A stretch of DNA of 64,000 bases from Rhodococcus sp. PAMC28707. Its GTDB lineage: Bacteria > Actinomycetota > Actinomycetes > Mycobacteriales > Mycobacteriaceae. The stretch spans positions 2,604,001 to 2,668,000 of the forward strand of contig NZ_CP039253.1 of NCBI RefSeq assembly GCF_004795915.1. Direction: 5' to 3'. Of the stretch, positions 56,062 through 64,000 are shown piece by piece. How positions within the stretch are numbered: the stretch's first letter is position 1; the number at the start of each line of letters is the position of its first letter. A model generated the notes under the pieces. The model ran no database searches and was not told the origin of the DNA. It saw only the letters and a program-made list of their open reading frames with translations. The position numbers and the translations under genes are program-made.

Positions 56062-56090
56062 CCACTGTCCACTTTTCGGGGGGAACCTCA

Positions 56091-56470
56091 CTTTTTGTCA
56101 TAAACTCTCTGGTCCGGCGCTCGTAGCCGCTAATTGGCATCTGGCACGGGTTCCGTTCTAACGCTTCACGTCCGCATCGGCAGTACTCGATTGCGTGTCT
56201 CGCGGACACCGTGGATGGAGGGGTAAGAGGCGCATTTCGGTGACCAGCAGAGAGCGAAGTTGGAGTGGGTCACTGCTACGCCCCGCCGGTCGAAAGGTGC
56301 TCGATTCCGTTTCGCACGCACCTTGCTGCCCCGCAGGAATTTGTAAGAACCAAGGTCGCCTCGCCCTGATCGGGGCGCTATCCGATCAATGCCGTCGATA
56401 TTGTCGGCTATCCCGTCAATATTTCGACAGGAAACGATTCGACGCCGATGGTCCGTGCGAGTCTCGAGCG
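56091..56470. other. Region between the IS element and the potassium permease
   Basis: 380 bases with no gene. The segment 56382-56426 has repeated GTCGATATT / GTCAATATT words. No c-di-AMP (ydaO) riboswitch signature was recognised although kimA genes often have one. A frame in phase with kimA extends upstream to 56195 without family similarity. Confidence 0.4.
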
Positions 56471-58318
56471 ATGAGACATTCAGTGATGCTCGGGCACCGT
56501 GGGGCCGTATCGGCAACACCACGGCCGGCGCGAAACACCGAAAAGCACAAGCTTTCCGTCGCAACAGGATTGGCGGGGTTGTCGCTCGACGCGATGGCCT
56601 CGGTGTCGTATGGCCCCGAGGCCATCGTGCTCGTTCTCGCCCTCGCCGGTGGTGCCGGTATCGGGTTCACTTTGCCGGTGACCATCGCGATCGCGGTGTT
56701 GCTTGCGGTTCTGGTGGCGTCGTACCGTCAGGTGATCGCTGCGTTTCCCCAAGGTGGTGGTGCCTACGCCGTCGCGAAGAAGCATCTGAGTCCTCGTGCA
56801 AGCTTGGCGGCCGCCGCGTCGTTGATCGTGGATTACACCCTCAACGTCGCGGTGTCGATCGCCGCTGGTGTGGCGGCTTTGACCTCGGCTTTCCCCGCAC
56901 TGCTTCCTTATACGGTCTGGATTGCGCTGGCGATACTCGGTGGGATCACTGCGTTGAACCTACGTGGAATCGCGGAGTCGGCGCGGGTGTTCATGCTCCC
57001 GACTGCGATCTTCGTCGTGAGTATCTTCACCGTCATCATTGCGGGACTGTTTCGTGATCAGCCCGCCGCGGTCGAGGCTCCGTTTCTCGCCGACAATGCA
57101 CATTCGATCGGTATTCTTCTTCTCCTCAAGGCATTTTCGAGTGGCTGTGCTGCACTGACAGGTGTCGAAGCGATCGCGAATGCGGTACCGAGCTTCAAGA
57201 CGCCTCGGGTGCGCAATGCTCAGCGCGCCGAGGTCGTCCTTGGAATTCTGTTGGGCACCATGCTGATCGGGCTCGCGGTGCTGATCGAGAAGTTCTCCTT
57301 GACGCCGGTGCACGGTACGACGGTCCTATCGCAGCTCACCTCCGCATCACTCGGAAATGGTGTGGGCTACTACGTCGTGCAATTCTCCACGGTGATACTT
57401 CTTGCACTGGCAGCGAACACCTCGTACGGCGGACTTCCCAACCTGATGCGACTGCTCGCCGAGGACAATGTCCTTCCTCATCGTTTCAGCCGGAAGTCGC
57501 GACGCGAAGTCTTCACCTACGGTGTTCTGTCCCTTGGTGGCGTCGCGGCTCTGCTGCTCCTCGCCTCCGGCGGACACATGAACACGTTGGTCCCGCTGTT
57601 CGCTATCGGAGTCTTCATCGGATTTACTCTCGCTCAGTTCGGCATGGTGCGGCATTGGCTGGCGGAGCGCACTCCCGGTTGGAAATGGCGTTTGGCGCTC
57701 AACGGTTTCGGCGCGTTGTTGACGGCCGTGGCTGCTGTGGTGACTACCGCAATGAAGTTCACCGAGGGAGCGTGGCTGATCGCGCTTGCCCTGCCGGCAC
57801 TGATCCTCGGGATGGAACGCATTCGAGGTGCGTACACGCACATCGGCACGCGACTCACTACCGTCGACGGTAGTGAGACCTACCGCGGCGTCCGAGTCGA
57901 ACCTGCTGTGCTGGTTCCGGTAGCGGAACTCACGGCACTGTCCGTGCGGGCGATGGCTGCAGCGACTGCCATGTCATCGGAGCCGATCGCGATCCACGTC
58001 TGCATGGGCGACGAGTCGACGGCAGACTTCAGGCATCGCTGGGAAACCCGCTATCCCGATTCGCATCTGATCGTCATCGAAGACACCGAAAACTCGGTTG
58101 GGCTGTCCCTTGCCCGGTATATCCGGACCCACTTCCCACACCAGGAAACATTCGCGGTGGTCGCCACCATCGACCCGGCCACCGGGTGGCACAAGTTCCT
58201 GCCTAGTCAACGCACCGACGAAATCGCCGGTGCACTACGCAAACACACCGAAGCGGTGGTGTGCCAGATACCGGTCCGCATCGATCCTGCAGACCGATAC
58301 CGCTCCTTGCGCGCCTGA
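56471..58318 (+). CDS. kimA: KimA-like potassium uptake permease
   Basis: A 615-residue APC-superfamily transporter with about 12 helices and a cytosolic C-terminal domain. SLDAMASVSYGPEAIVLVLA, SYRQVIAAFPQGGGAYAVAKKHL and LLLKAFSSGCAALTGVEAI follow KimA (YdaO) of Bacillus almost word for word. It is a high-affinity K+/H+ symporter whose C-terminal USP-like domain (VEPAVLVPVAEL..., about 470-600) binds c-di-AMP in that enzyme. Start ATG 56471 gives a KimA-like N-terminus. Confidence 0.9.
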   Translation: MRHSVMLGHRGAVSATPRPARNTEKHKLSVATGLAGLSLDAMASVSYGPEAIVLVLALAGGAGIGFTLPVTIAIAVLLAVLVASYRQVIAAFPQGGGAYAVAKKHLSPRASLAAAASLIVDYTLNVAVSIAAGVAALTSAFPALLPYTVWIALAILGGITALNLRGIAESARVFMLPTAIFVVSIFTVIIAGLFRDQPAAVEAPFLADNAHSIGILLLLKAFSSGCAALTGVEAIANAVPSFKTPRVRNAQRAEVVLGILLGTMLIGLAVLIEKFSLTPVHGTTVLSQLTSASLGNGVGYYVVQFSTVILLALAANTSYGGLPNLMRLLAEDNVLPHRFSRKSRREVFTYGVLSLGGVAALLLLASGGHMNTLVPLFAIGVFIGFTLAQFGMVRHWLAERTPGWKWRLALNGFGALLTAVAAVVTTAMKFTEGAWLIALALPALILGMERIRGAYTHIGTRLTTVDGSETYRGVRVEPAVLVPVAELTALSVRAMAAATAMSSEPIAIHVCMGDESTADFRHRWETRYPDSHLIVIEDTENSVGLSLARYIRTHFPHQETFAVVATIDPATGWHKFLPSQRTDEIAGALRKHTEAVVCQIPVRIDPADRYRSLRA

Positions 58319-58357
58319 CGACCAAGTCGCCGCCGAGAACCTCTGCGAATCGGCGCG

Positions 58358-59377
58358 CTACCGCCACCCTAGTGCTGGAGCAACTTCGGTGAGTAGCGCG
58401 TCGAGGACATGGGCGCAGTAGTCGACGCCCAGTTGATTGGGGATGGTCAGCAGCAGGGTATCGGCGGCAGCGATGGCCTCGTCCTCAGCCAGGTCCGCGA
58501 TGAGGCGATCAGGCTCTCCGGCATATGTTTTGCCGAAGCGCGCTTTGCCGCCGTCGAGGTAACCCACCTGGTCCTGGCCGGTGCCTTCGCGGCCGAAGTA
58601 GGCGCGGTCGAGATCGCTGACGATGGGAAAGATGCTGCGGCTGACCGAGACCCGGGGCTCGTGCGCGTGGCCTGCGTCGGACCAGGCTTTGCGGAATCGA
58701 ACGATCTGCTCGGCCTGGAGTTGATGGAACGGGACTCCGGTGTCTTCGCTGAGGAGTGTCGAACTCATCAGGTTCATACCCTGCTCGGCAGCCCATTCGG
58801 CGGTCTGCCGGGTGCCGGCTCCCCACCAGATTCGATTGCGAAGGCCCTCGGAGTGCGGCTCCAGGCGCAACAATCCGGGAGGATTGGGGAACATCGGCGA
58901 CGGATTCGGTTCGGCGAATCCCTTGCCTTCCAGTAGCTCGAGGAACTGTCGGGTGTGCGCGCGAGCCATCGCCGCGTGGTCGGACCCCTCCGGCGGCGTG
59001 TGCCCGAAGTGGCGGTATCCCTCGATGACCTGCTCGGGCGATCCCCGGCTGATCCCTAGCTGAAGCCGGCCGCCCGAGATGAGATCCGCGGAACCGGCGT
59101 CCTCCGTCATGTAGAACGGGTTCTCGTAGCGCATGTCGATGACGCCGGTGCCGATCTCGATCTTGCTCGTTTTGGCACCGACTGCAGCGAGTAGCGGGAA
59201 CGGTGAAGAAAGTTGGTTGGCGAAATGGTGGACGCGGAAGTAGGCACCATCGGCACCCAGTTCCTCGGCAGCAACGGCGAGATCGATGGATTGCAGTAGG
59301 ACGTCGGAGGCCGATCGAGTCTGCGACCGGGGGTTTGGCGTCCAATGGCCGAAGGACAAGAACCCGATGTTCTTCAT
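58358..59377 (-). CDS. LLM-class flavin-dependent oxidoreductase
   Basis: A 339-residue luciferase-like TIM-barrel enzyme using FMNH2 or F420. MKNIGFLSFGHW, the early active-site region AYFRVHHFA, and SKIEIGTGVIDMRYENPFYMTEDAGSADLISGGRLQLGISRG are family hallmarks. RVHH (rather than WxxxHH) and the overall build suggest the bacterial luciferase-like group. Substrate unknown. Convergent with kimA. Confidence 0.88.
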   Translation of the reverse strand: MKNIGFLSFGHWTPNPRSQTRSASDVLLQSIDLAVAAEELGADGAYFRVHHFANQLSSPFPLLAAVGAKTSKIEIGTGVIDMRYENPFYMTEDAGSADLISGGRLQLGISRGSPEQVIEGYRHFGHTPPEGSDHAAMARAHTRQFLELLEGKGFAEPNPSPMFPNPPGLLRLEPHSEGLRNRIWWGAGTRQTAEWAAEQGMNLMSSTLLSEDTGVPFHQLQAEQIVRFRKAWSDAGHAHEPRVSVSRSIFPIVSDLDRAYFGREGTGQDQVGYLDGGKARFGKTYAGEPDRLIADLAEDEAIAAADTLLLTIPNQLGVDYCAHVLDALLTEVAPALGWR

Positions 59378-59525
59378 ATGCGTCTACTTCCTCGGAGTCC
59401 GACAAAAGATGGCTGCAAACCCCAACATACACAGGTTAGGTTCTAGCTTCAACCAAAAGTTACTCACAGCCGTGTAATTCAGTTTTACCTAGTCCTACCT
59501 GCGGAAAGAGTGATGGGCGTCAGAT

Positions 59526-59589
59526 CTATCCACAAGCCATCCACAGCCTGAAGGCCTTGGTCCTCGAGTTATCCACAGTTTCATCCACA
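59526..59589 (+). promoter_or_regulatory. Cluster of four DnaA-box-like 9-mers
   Basis: CTATCCACA (59526), CCATCCACA (59537), TTATCCACA (59569, perfect consensus) and TCATCCACA (59581), all in the same orientation with spacings of 11, 32 and 12. They lie 150-210 bases upstream of the LLM start, in a 272-base gap that has no other feature. No dnaA or dnaN gene is near. Confidence 0.7.
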
Positions 59590-59649
59590 CCCTGTTAGTG
59601 CATATGTTCGAAACCGAAATACCGGCAGGTATCGAGTGCGGTTTTCGCG

Positions 59650-60111
59650 CTAAGTGGCACGACGCACCTGCCGCAATCGCGCCACAAGACCCCCGGCGAC
59701 GACGGCTTGGCCGATGAACAGTGCGAGAGGCAGCATCAACAACTCCCAGCCTGTCGTGGCGAAGTAGCCAGCCCAGAGAACGATCGCGAAAGCGATTGTG
59801 CAAGTGATGATCTGACCTGTGGCCATAACTGCGGTTGCGTACTGGCCGCCGCGCACCACGCGCGGAAGAGCGATCGCCCCCGCGACTGCTCCGATCAGGG
59901 AAGCAGCTACGCCGACAATCGTCGGAAACACCACCATCAGCTCGAACAGCGGCCCAGGTTCGATCACACCGGAGACGACCAGTTGAGGTACGCAGTACAG
60001 CAAGACCAACACCGTGCACAGCACCGTGAGGGCCGAAAGGTACGTCAGTGTCACCTTCACGATCAGGTCACTTTTCGCAAAGTCTGCTGCCACGCACTCG
60101 TCATGCCCCAC
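59650..60111 (-). CDS. Small polytopic membrane protein
   Basis: A 153-residue protein with four hydrophobic helices (YLSALTVLCTVLVLLYCVPQLV; LFELMVVFPTIVGVAASLIGAVAGAIALP; TAVMATGQIITCTIAFAIVLWAGYFA; LLMLPLALFIGQAVVAGGLVARL). No family recognised. It lies 42 bases after the phospholipase-D-fold gene on the same strand, so the two may be cotranscribed. Confidence 0.7.
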   Translation of the reverse strand: MGHDECVAADFAKSDLIVKVTLTYLSALTVLCTVLVLLYCVPQLVVSGVIEPGPLFELMVVFPTIVGVAASLIGAVAGAIALPRVVRGGQYATAVMATGQIITCTIAFAIVLWAGYFATTGWELLMLPLALFIGQAVVAGGLVARLRQVRRAT

Positions 60112-60153
60112 GATCTCATGCTTCCAGTGGGTCGCGCGGACACCCGGTCGGAT

Positions 60154-61824
60154 TCAGAAATGTCTCCGCAGCCGCATCCCGAAAGGTCGACCGTCGGGGT
60201 CGACGAACAACCTGTATGCCAGCGATGCGAGCCGTTGCTGCCATTCCGGTGGCACGTCGATATTGTGTGCGCGCAACCTTCCTGCTGGCCGTGGCGTCGC
60301 CCCCGGTGCGCGATGCCAGGCATCGAGACGATCGGCACTCGCACGGGCAACGTCGAAGAACGAGCCGGGATCGAGAAGATCCGAGTCGTCCCCCGGCGCG
60401 CGATCGAGGTGCTCACGCATCAACTCGAGGCGTAGTGAACGAGCGAATACCCGGGCACGGTCGCCATGACCACCCGGGTCGACCGGCTCACGGCGGTCGA
60501 CATCTTCGTCGATGATTGCGGCCGTCAACTCCGAATCATGCGTCCACGAGCGGCGATTGAAGTTGTCCGAGCCCACAGCCGCCCACACGTCGTCGATGAT
60601 GCAGACCTTCGAATGCACGTACACCGGTATGCCGCGGTCGTTTTCGATATCCAGCACCAACACTCGGTCGCCACCGGACTCTCGAATGACATCCAGCGCC
60701 GCCGAGTGACCGAGCAGCGCCGACGGGATGGTGATCGCGCTGTCGTCGTCGAGATGCTTCGGTACGACGATGACGAGTCGAAGGTCGGGTGAACGACGTA
60801 GGGCGGCGGCGAAGACGCGCGCTACGTCCACGGACCACAGGTACTGATCCTCCACGTACACCAGCTGGCGAGCGCGACGCAGGGCTTTCGCATACGCACG
60901 AGCTGCACTGCGCTCGCCTTTGGTGGCGAACGGATATGCCGGTCGACGACGAGGGTACGTCCGGAGTAGCTGCACCGAGCACGTGCCCAGCGGCTCGGGG
61001 CCGGCCGGTGACTCCGGGAGCTCCGAAGGCTCGCGCGTCACTCCCCGGAGAATGTCCGGAACAGCATGCCACGGCAGCCGTGACAGTGCGGCTGGGTCCT
61101 CCCAGCGTTCTCGAAACACATCCTCGACGTCGCGGACCGCGGGGCCCTCGAGCTGCACCTGCATGTCGTGCCACGCGGGAGTCTCGCCGTACTCCGGGGG
61201 GAACGGCCGACTGACGGGGTCGCCGAAGTGATCGGCGTCGTCCCGGCGGGCGCGTGCGAGATCGATACCCCCGACGAACGCGACGTCCTCGAGGTCTTTG
61301 CCGACGTAGCGAATGACGACGAACTTTTGATGGTGGCTTCCCAGCATCAGAACTCGCTGGTCGAGGATTACCTCGCCACCCGACTCTTCCAGTCGCTCGG
61401 CGAGCTTGCGGTTCTTACGTCCCGTGAACCCGAGAGTCTCGATGTGCGAGCGCCACACCATGCCCTTGACGATCCCGCCGCGCTCGGCGACGCCGGACAA
61501 TGCATCGTCGACTGTCTCGCCGTCGTCGGTGAGGAGCTGCTCCGGATCGCCGCGCCAATCGGTGAAGAAGACCAGGTCGTCACGCCCCGCTTTGGACAAG
61601 GCCTCGGCTAGATGCGCGAAGTAAGTCTTCCCGTGCACCAGCGGCGTGACGCGATTGCCCTCGGTCCACGCCGCGATCCGGGTATCTGGATTGTCGCGTT
61701 CCTCGGCGCTCAGGAACCACGGATGGGCCGAATCGAAACCGCGAACCTCGTCGTCGAGAGCGGTGATGCTGCGTCCGAGTCGCTTCGCCACCACGTCGAT
61801 CATGCGGCGTGCCCGCTGCGTCAT
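60154..61824 (-). CDS. Phospholipase-D-fold protein with one degenerate HKD motif
   Basis: A 556-residue protein with two HKD-type half-sites. The second, HSKVCIID (H404, K406, D411), is canonical. The first, HQKFVVIR (H164, K166, R171), has Arg in place of Asp. Between them lie DVAFVGGIDLARAR and VYVEDQYLWS; the GSDNFNRRS motif follows the second. Could be a phospholipase, cardiolipin-synthase-like or other phosphodiesterase. Start ATG 61822-61824 preferred; an ATG at 61864-61866 is possible. Confidence 0.85.
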   Translation of the reverse strand: MTQRARRMIDVVAKRLGRSITALDDEVRGFDSAHPWFLSAEERDNPDTRIAAWTEGNRVTPLVHGKTYFAHLAEALSKAGRDDLVFFTDWRGDPEQLLTDDGETVDDALSGVAERGGIVKGMVWRSHIETLGFTGRKNRKLAERLEESGGEVILDQRVLMLGSHHQKFVVIRYVGKDLEDVAFVGGIDLARARRDDADHFGDPVSRPFPPEYGETPAWHDMQVQLEGPAVRDVEDVFRERWEDPAALSRLPWHAVPDILRGVTREPSELPESPAGPEPLGTCSVQLLRTYPRRRPAYPFATKGERSAARAYAKALRRARQLVYVEDQYLWSVDVARVFAAALRRSPDLRLVIVVPKHLDDDSAITIPSALLGHSAALDVIRESGGDRVLVLDIENDRGIPVYVHSKVCIIDDVWAAVGSDNFNRRSWTHDSELTAAIIDEDVDRREPVDPGGHGDRARVFARSLRLELMREHLDRAPGDDSDLLDPGSFFDVARASADRLDAWHRAPGATPRPAGRLRAHNIDVPPEWQQRLASLAYRLFVDPDGRPFGMRLRRHF

Positions 61825-61936
61825 CACGCACGAGATTCTGTCAGAGCCCGCCGCGAGATGCCGCATCCGGTGTGCGCGGTCATTCCCGCGGCAGGCGCTG
61901 TCGAAGTCTGCGCGGCGCTATCGCCCGGGCCTGAAA

Positions 61937-63094
61937 TCAGTTCAGCGCGGTGATGTGCTCGCGTGCGAACGGGATGCGGTCGTCGAGACGTCCCTGCTGA
62001 ACCTTGTTGACCCATTCGGGGTCGGACAGTAATGCCCGGCCGACGGCGACGATGTCGAACTCTCCACGCTCGAACTGCGCGAGCAGTGGGTCGAGACTGG
62101 TTGTTGCTGCGGTGGAATCTTTGCCCCACGCACCGGTGAATACCTGGTCGAGGCCGACCGAACCGACTGTGATGGTCGGCAATCCGGTGATGGACTTCGT
62201 CCAACCGGCAAGTCCGCGTTCACCTTCCACCCCGGACAGCTCAGGGAAGGCGGGCTCCCAGTGACGTCGCGTCGAGGGGTGCAGGACATCGACACCCGCG
62301 TGAACCAGCGGAGCGAGGATGCGTTCGAGTTGCTGCGGAGTCTGGGCCAGGCGGGCGTCGTAGTGACCCGACTTCCACTGCGAGAATCGGTAGACGATCG
62401 CAAACTCCGGTCCGACGGCAGCGCGAATGGCTGCGACCACCTCGGCAGGGAAACGGGTGCGGGCCTCCAGCGAACCGCCGTATCCGTCTTCGCGAGTGTT
62501 GGTCTGCTCCCACAGGAACTCGTCGAGAAGGTACCCGTGCGCACCGTGCAGTTCGACGCCGTCGAATCCGGTCTTCTTGGCATTCACCGCGGCATCGACC
62601 CAGAACTGCTTCTGCTCTTCCAGATCGGCGGCGGTGAACTCTCGGCCGACCGGCGAGCCGTCGAGAGCAATTCCGGACGGGCTGACGGTGACGACTTCGG
62701 GGTTGAACCTCGGGCTCGCGCCTCGTTCGACACCGAGATGCCAGAGCTGAGGGATGATCGCGCTGCCCTCGGCGTGGACTGCGTCGACGACGCCCTTCCA
62801 GCCTTCGAGGCTTTCGTCGCCGTGGAGGTGGGGGACTCGGGAGTCCGGGCCCGCGGCCGGGTCGGGGATCAGGGTGCCCTCGGTGATGATCAGCGAGGTT
62901 CCACCTGCGGCCCGCTTGCGGTAGTACTCGGCGACATTTTCGCGGGGCACTCCGCCTGGAGAGAACGCGCGTGTCATCGGTGCCATCGCGAAACGATTGC
63001 TCAACTTCAACGACTTCACCTCGATGGGGGTGAAGAGTCCGGATGCGTCGAGGTCGAGGTTGCTCACTGCGGGTTGGGTCACGTAGCGGTCCAA
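61937..63094 (-). CDS. Old Yellow Enzyme family NADH:flavin oxidoreductase
   Basis: A 385-residue FMN-dependent ene-reductase. FTPIEVKSLKLSNRFAMAPMTR, PQLWHLG, GVELHGAHGYLLDEFLW and TREDGYGGSLEARTRFPAEVV are in the family order. The active-site residues for this group are usually His-His or His-Asn with Tyr; HGAHGYLL carries the Tyr-rich motif. Likely reduces activated C=C bonds; physiological substrate unknown. Divergent from the SDR gene. Confidence 0.9.
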   Translation of the reverse strand: MDRYVTQPAVSNLDLDASGLFTPIEVKSLKLSNRFAMAPMTRAFSPGGVPRENVAEYYRKRAAGGTSLIITEGTLIPDPAAGPDSRVPHLHGDESLEGWKGVVDAVHAEGSAIIPQLWHLGVERGASPRFNPEVVTVSPSGIALDGSPVGREFTAADLEEQKQFWVDAAVNAKKTGFDGVELHGAHGYLLDEFLWEQTNTREDGYGGSLEARTRFPAEVVAAIRAAVGPEFAIVYRFSQWKSGHYDARLAQTPQQLERILAPLVHAGVDVLHPSTRRHWEPAFPELSGVEGERGLAGWTKSITGLPTITVGSVGLDQVFTGAWGKDSTAATTSLDPLLAQFERGEFDIVAVGRALLSDPEWVNKVQQGRLDDRIPFAREHITALN

Positions 63095-63159
63095 CTGATA
63101 GGGCGTGACCGCTATTCCTTCGAGGCAATGTGCGAGAGGGGGCGTGCTATACCTGGGTG

Positions 63160-63981
63160 ATGAAGGTTACAGACAAGGTCGCGATCGTCACCGGTGGCGG
63201 CGGAGGAATCGGCGGAGCGCTCGCCGAGCGACTGGTCGCCGAAGGTGCCCGCGTCGTCGTATCCGATCTGAACGCAACGGCTGCTTCGGAGGTTGTCTCC
63301 CGTATCGAGCAGACAAGTCCGGGCGCGGCGGTATCCCTCGGCGGGGATGCATCCGTCGTCGAGGACATCACTGCACTCATTGCGCTCGCCGAGGATACTT
63401 TCGGCCCGGTAGACCTTTATTTTGCGAACGCCGGGATCGGCGGCGCCCCGGGATTGGACGCCAGCGAGGCCGACTGGGATCTGTCCATCGACGTCAATCT
63501 TCGTGCGCACATCAGAGCCGCGCAGCTGCTGATGCCCACGTGGATCGAACGCGGTGAGGGATACTTCGTCAGTACTGCTTCTGCTGCAGGGCTGCTCACT
63601 CAAATAGGTTCTGCCACATACTCGGTCACCAAACATGCGGCCGTGGGATTCTCGGAGTGGCTCAATGTTACCTACGGTGATCGTGGCATCAGAGTCAGCT
63701 GCCTGTGCCCCATGGGCGTCAACACCAAGTTGCTCTACGAGGGGCAAGAGTCCGGAAGCGCCTTGGGTGCCGCTGCGACCAAGGCAGTGTTGGCCGCCGG
63801 TGACGTCCTCGAGCCGGCCGATGTCGCCGAGATCGTGCTCGCCGCGATGGACGCAGAACAGTTCCTTATCCTCCCGCACGCCAACGTGTTGGACATGTAC
63901 CGCAACAAAGGATCCGATTACGACCGGTGGCTTCGCGGAATGCGCCGCTACCAAACCGCCCTCATGGGCGAAAACAACTGA
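63160..63981 (+). CDS. Short-chain dehydrogenase/reductase
   Basis: A 273-residue classical SDR. Nucleotide-binding VTGGGGGIGGAL near the N-terminus, NAGIGG, and the catalytic Ser plus YSVTK (Tyr/Lys). An acidic residue after the second strand (VVVSDLNA) suggests NAD(H) preference. Start ATG 63160; an in-frame GTG at 63130 adds 10 residues. Substrate unknown; the divergent Old Yellow Enzyme may act in the same pathway. Confidence 0.9.
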   Translation: MKVTDKVAIVTGGGGGIGGALAERLVAEGARVVVSDLNATAASEVVSRIEQTSPGAAVSLGGDASVVEDITALIALAEDTFGPVDLYFANAGIGGAPGLDASEADWDLSIDVNLRAHIRAAQLLMPTWIERGEGYFVSTASAAGLLTQIGSATYSVTKHAAVGFSEWLNVTYGDRGIRVSCLCPMGVNTKLLYEGQESGSALGAAATKAVLAAGDVLEPADVAEIVLAAMDAEQFLILPHANVLDMYRNKGSDYDRWLRGMRRYQTALMGENN

Positions 63982-63991
63982 GGGGAAACAC

Positions 63992-64000
63992 GTGTCGTTC
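63992..64000 (+). CDS. Start of a following gene, cut by window edge
   Basis: GTG at 63992 preceded by GAGGGGAAA 4 bases upstream, directly after the SDR stop. Only three codons are visible, so the product cannot be named. Confidence 0.35.

Larger units (their letters stand above)
54799..56090 (+). mobile_element. Intact IS3-family insertion sequence, 1292 bp
   Basis: Imperfect terminal inverted repeats begin TGAGG(C/T)TCCCCCCG and end ...GTGGACA on both sides (left end 54799, right end 56090). The element is flanked by CTT on each side (54796-54798 and 56091-56093), a 3-bp target duplication. It carries orfA and orfB in overlapping -1 frames. All features look fresh, so insertion is probably recent. 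Confidence 0.92.

Noticed and set aside
56091..56470. ydaO (c-di-AMP) riboswitch before kimA
   Set aside because: No conserved riboswitch core was recognised by eye; listed only as a question under findings.
59526..59589. Chromosomal origin of replication
   Set aside because: Only four boxes, no AT-rich unwinding region and no dnaA, dnaN or rpmH nearby.

Overview
The window is high-GC actinobacterial chromosome. Gene content and order point to Rhodococcus or a close relative within the Mycobacteriales. From 1 to about 48.8 kb, most of the backbone follows the gene order known from Mycobacterium tuberculosis Rv3682-Rv3644: ponA2, whiB4, two ArsA-like ATPases, a DUF4177 protein, RidA, a metallo-beta-lactamase-fold (MBL) hydrolase, crp, nth, a TlpA-like protein, a Nudix hydrolase, marP, an ephE-like hydrolase, a holin-superfamily membrane protein, acs, dppABCD, a HAD phosphatase, ssd, the tad genes, an Rv3649-type helicase, cspA, topA and holB. 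There are no PE/PPE genes. Synteny and family names are from memory; no database search was run.

Layout. 1-7.8 kb holds cell-wall synthesis and redox/cAMP regulators (ponA2, whiB4, crp) with the ArsA-like pair. 7.8-11.2 kb is a tightly overlapping nth-tlpA-nudix-marP operon. 11.2-16.3 kb has a hydrolase, a membrane protein, an MHS-type transporter and acs, which carries a perfect CRP/GlxR box upstream. 16.7-22.1 kb is a dppA-B-C-D peptide importer with a very strong dppA-dppB hairpin and a near-perfect Shine-Dalgarno before dppB. 22.2-29.1 kb has a degenerate Fic-like protein, a HAD phosphatase and a compact ssd-tadABC-flp-tadE-like pilus/secretion operon. 29.4-37.6 kb, absent from the mycobacterial order, is a second peptide/nickel-type ABC importer with two paralogous binding lipoproteins facing each other across perfect hairpins. 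37.9-44.8 kb carries the helicase, cspA, an Rv3647c-like gene and topA.

44.8-49 kb: a divergent TetR / TetX-like flavin monooxygenase pair is bracketed by copies of a palindromic repeat with a 30-bp period. It is followed by a DUF3558-like lipoprotein, holB and tRNA-Thr(CGT). Directly after the tRNA lies a decayed integrated element (about 49.0-56.1 kb) with an integrase C-terminus, frameshifted phage-type fragments, a VapBC45-like toxin-antitoxin pair, a small HTH protein, an old IS3 relic, a DUF2510 protein, a frameshifted terminase small-subunit remnant and one intact IS3-family element with clean ends.

56.4-64 kb is chromosomal metabolism and transport: a KimA-like potassium permease, an LLM flavin oxidoreductase, a cluster of four DnaA-box-like 9-mers, a small membrane protein, a phospholipase-D-fold protein, an Old Yellow Enzyme and a short-chain dehydrogenase.
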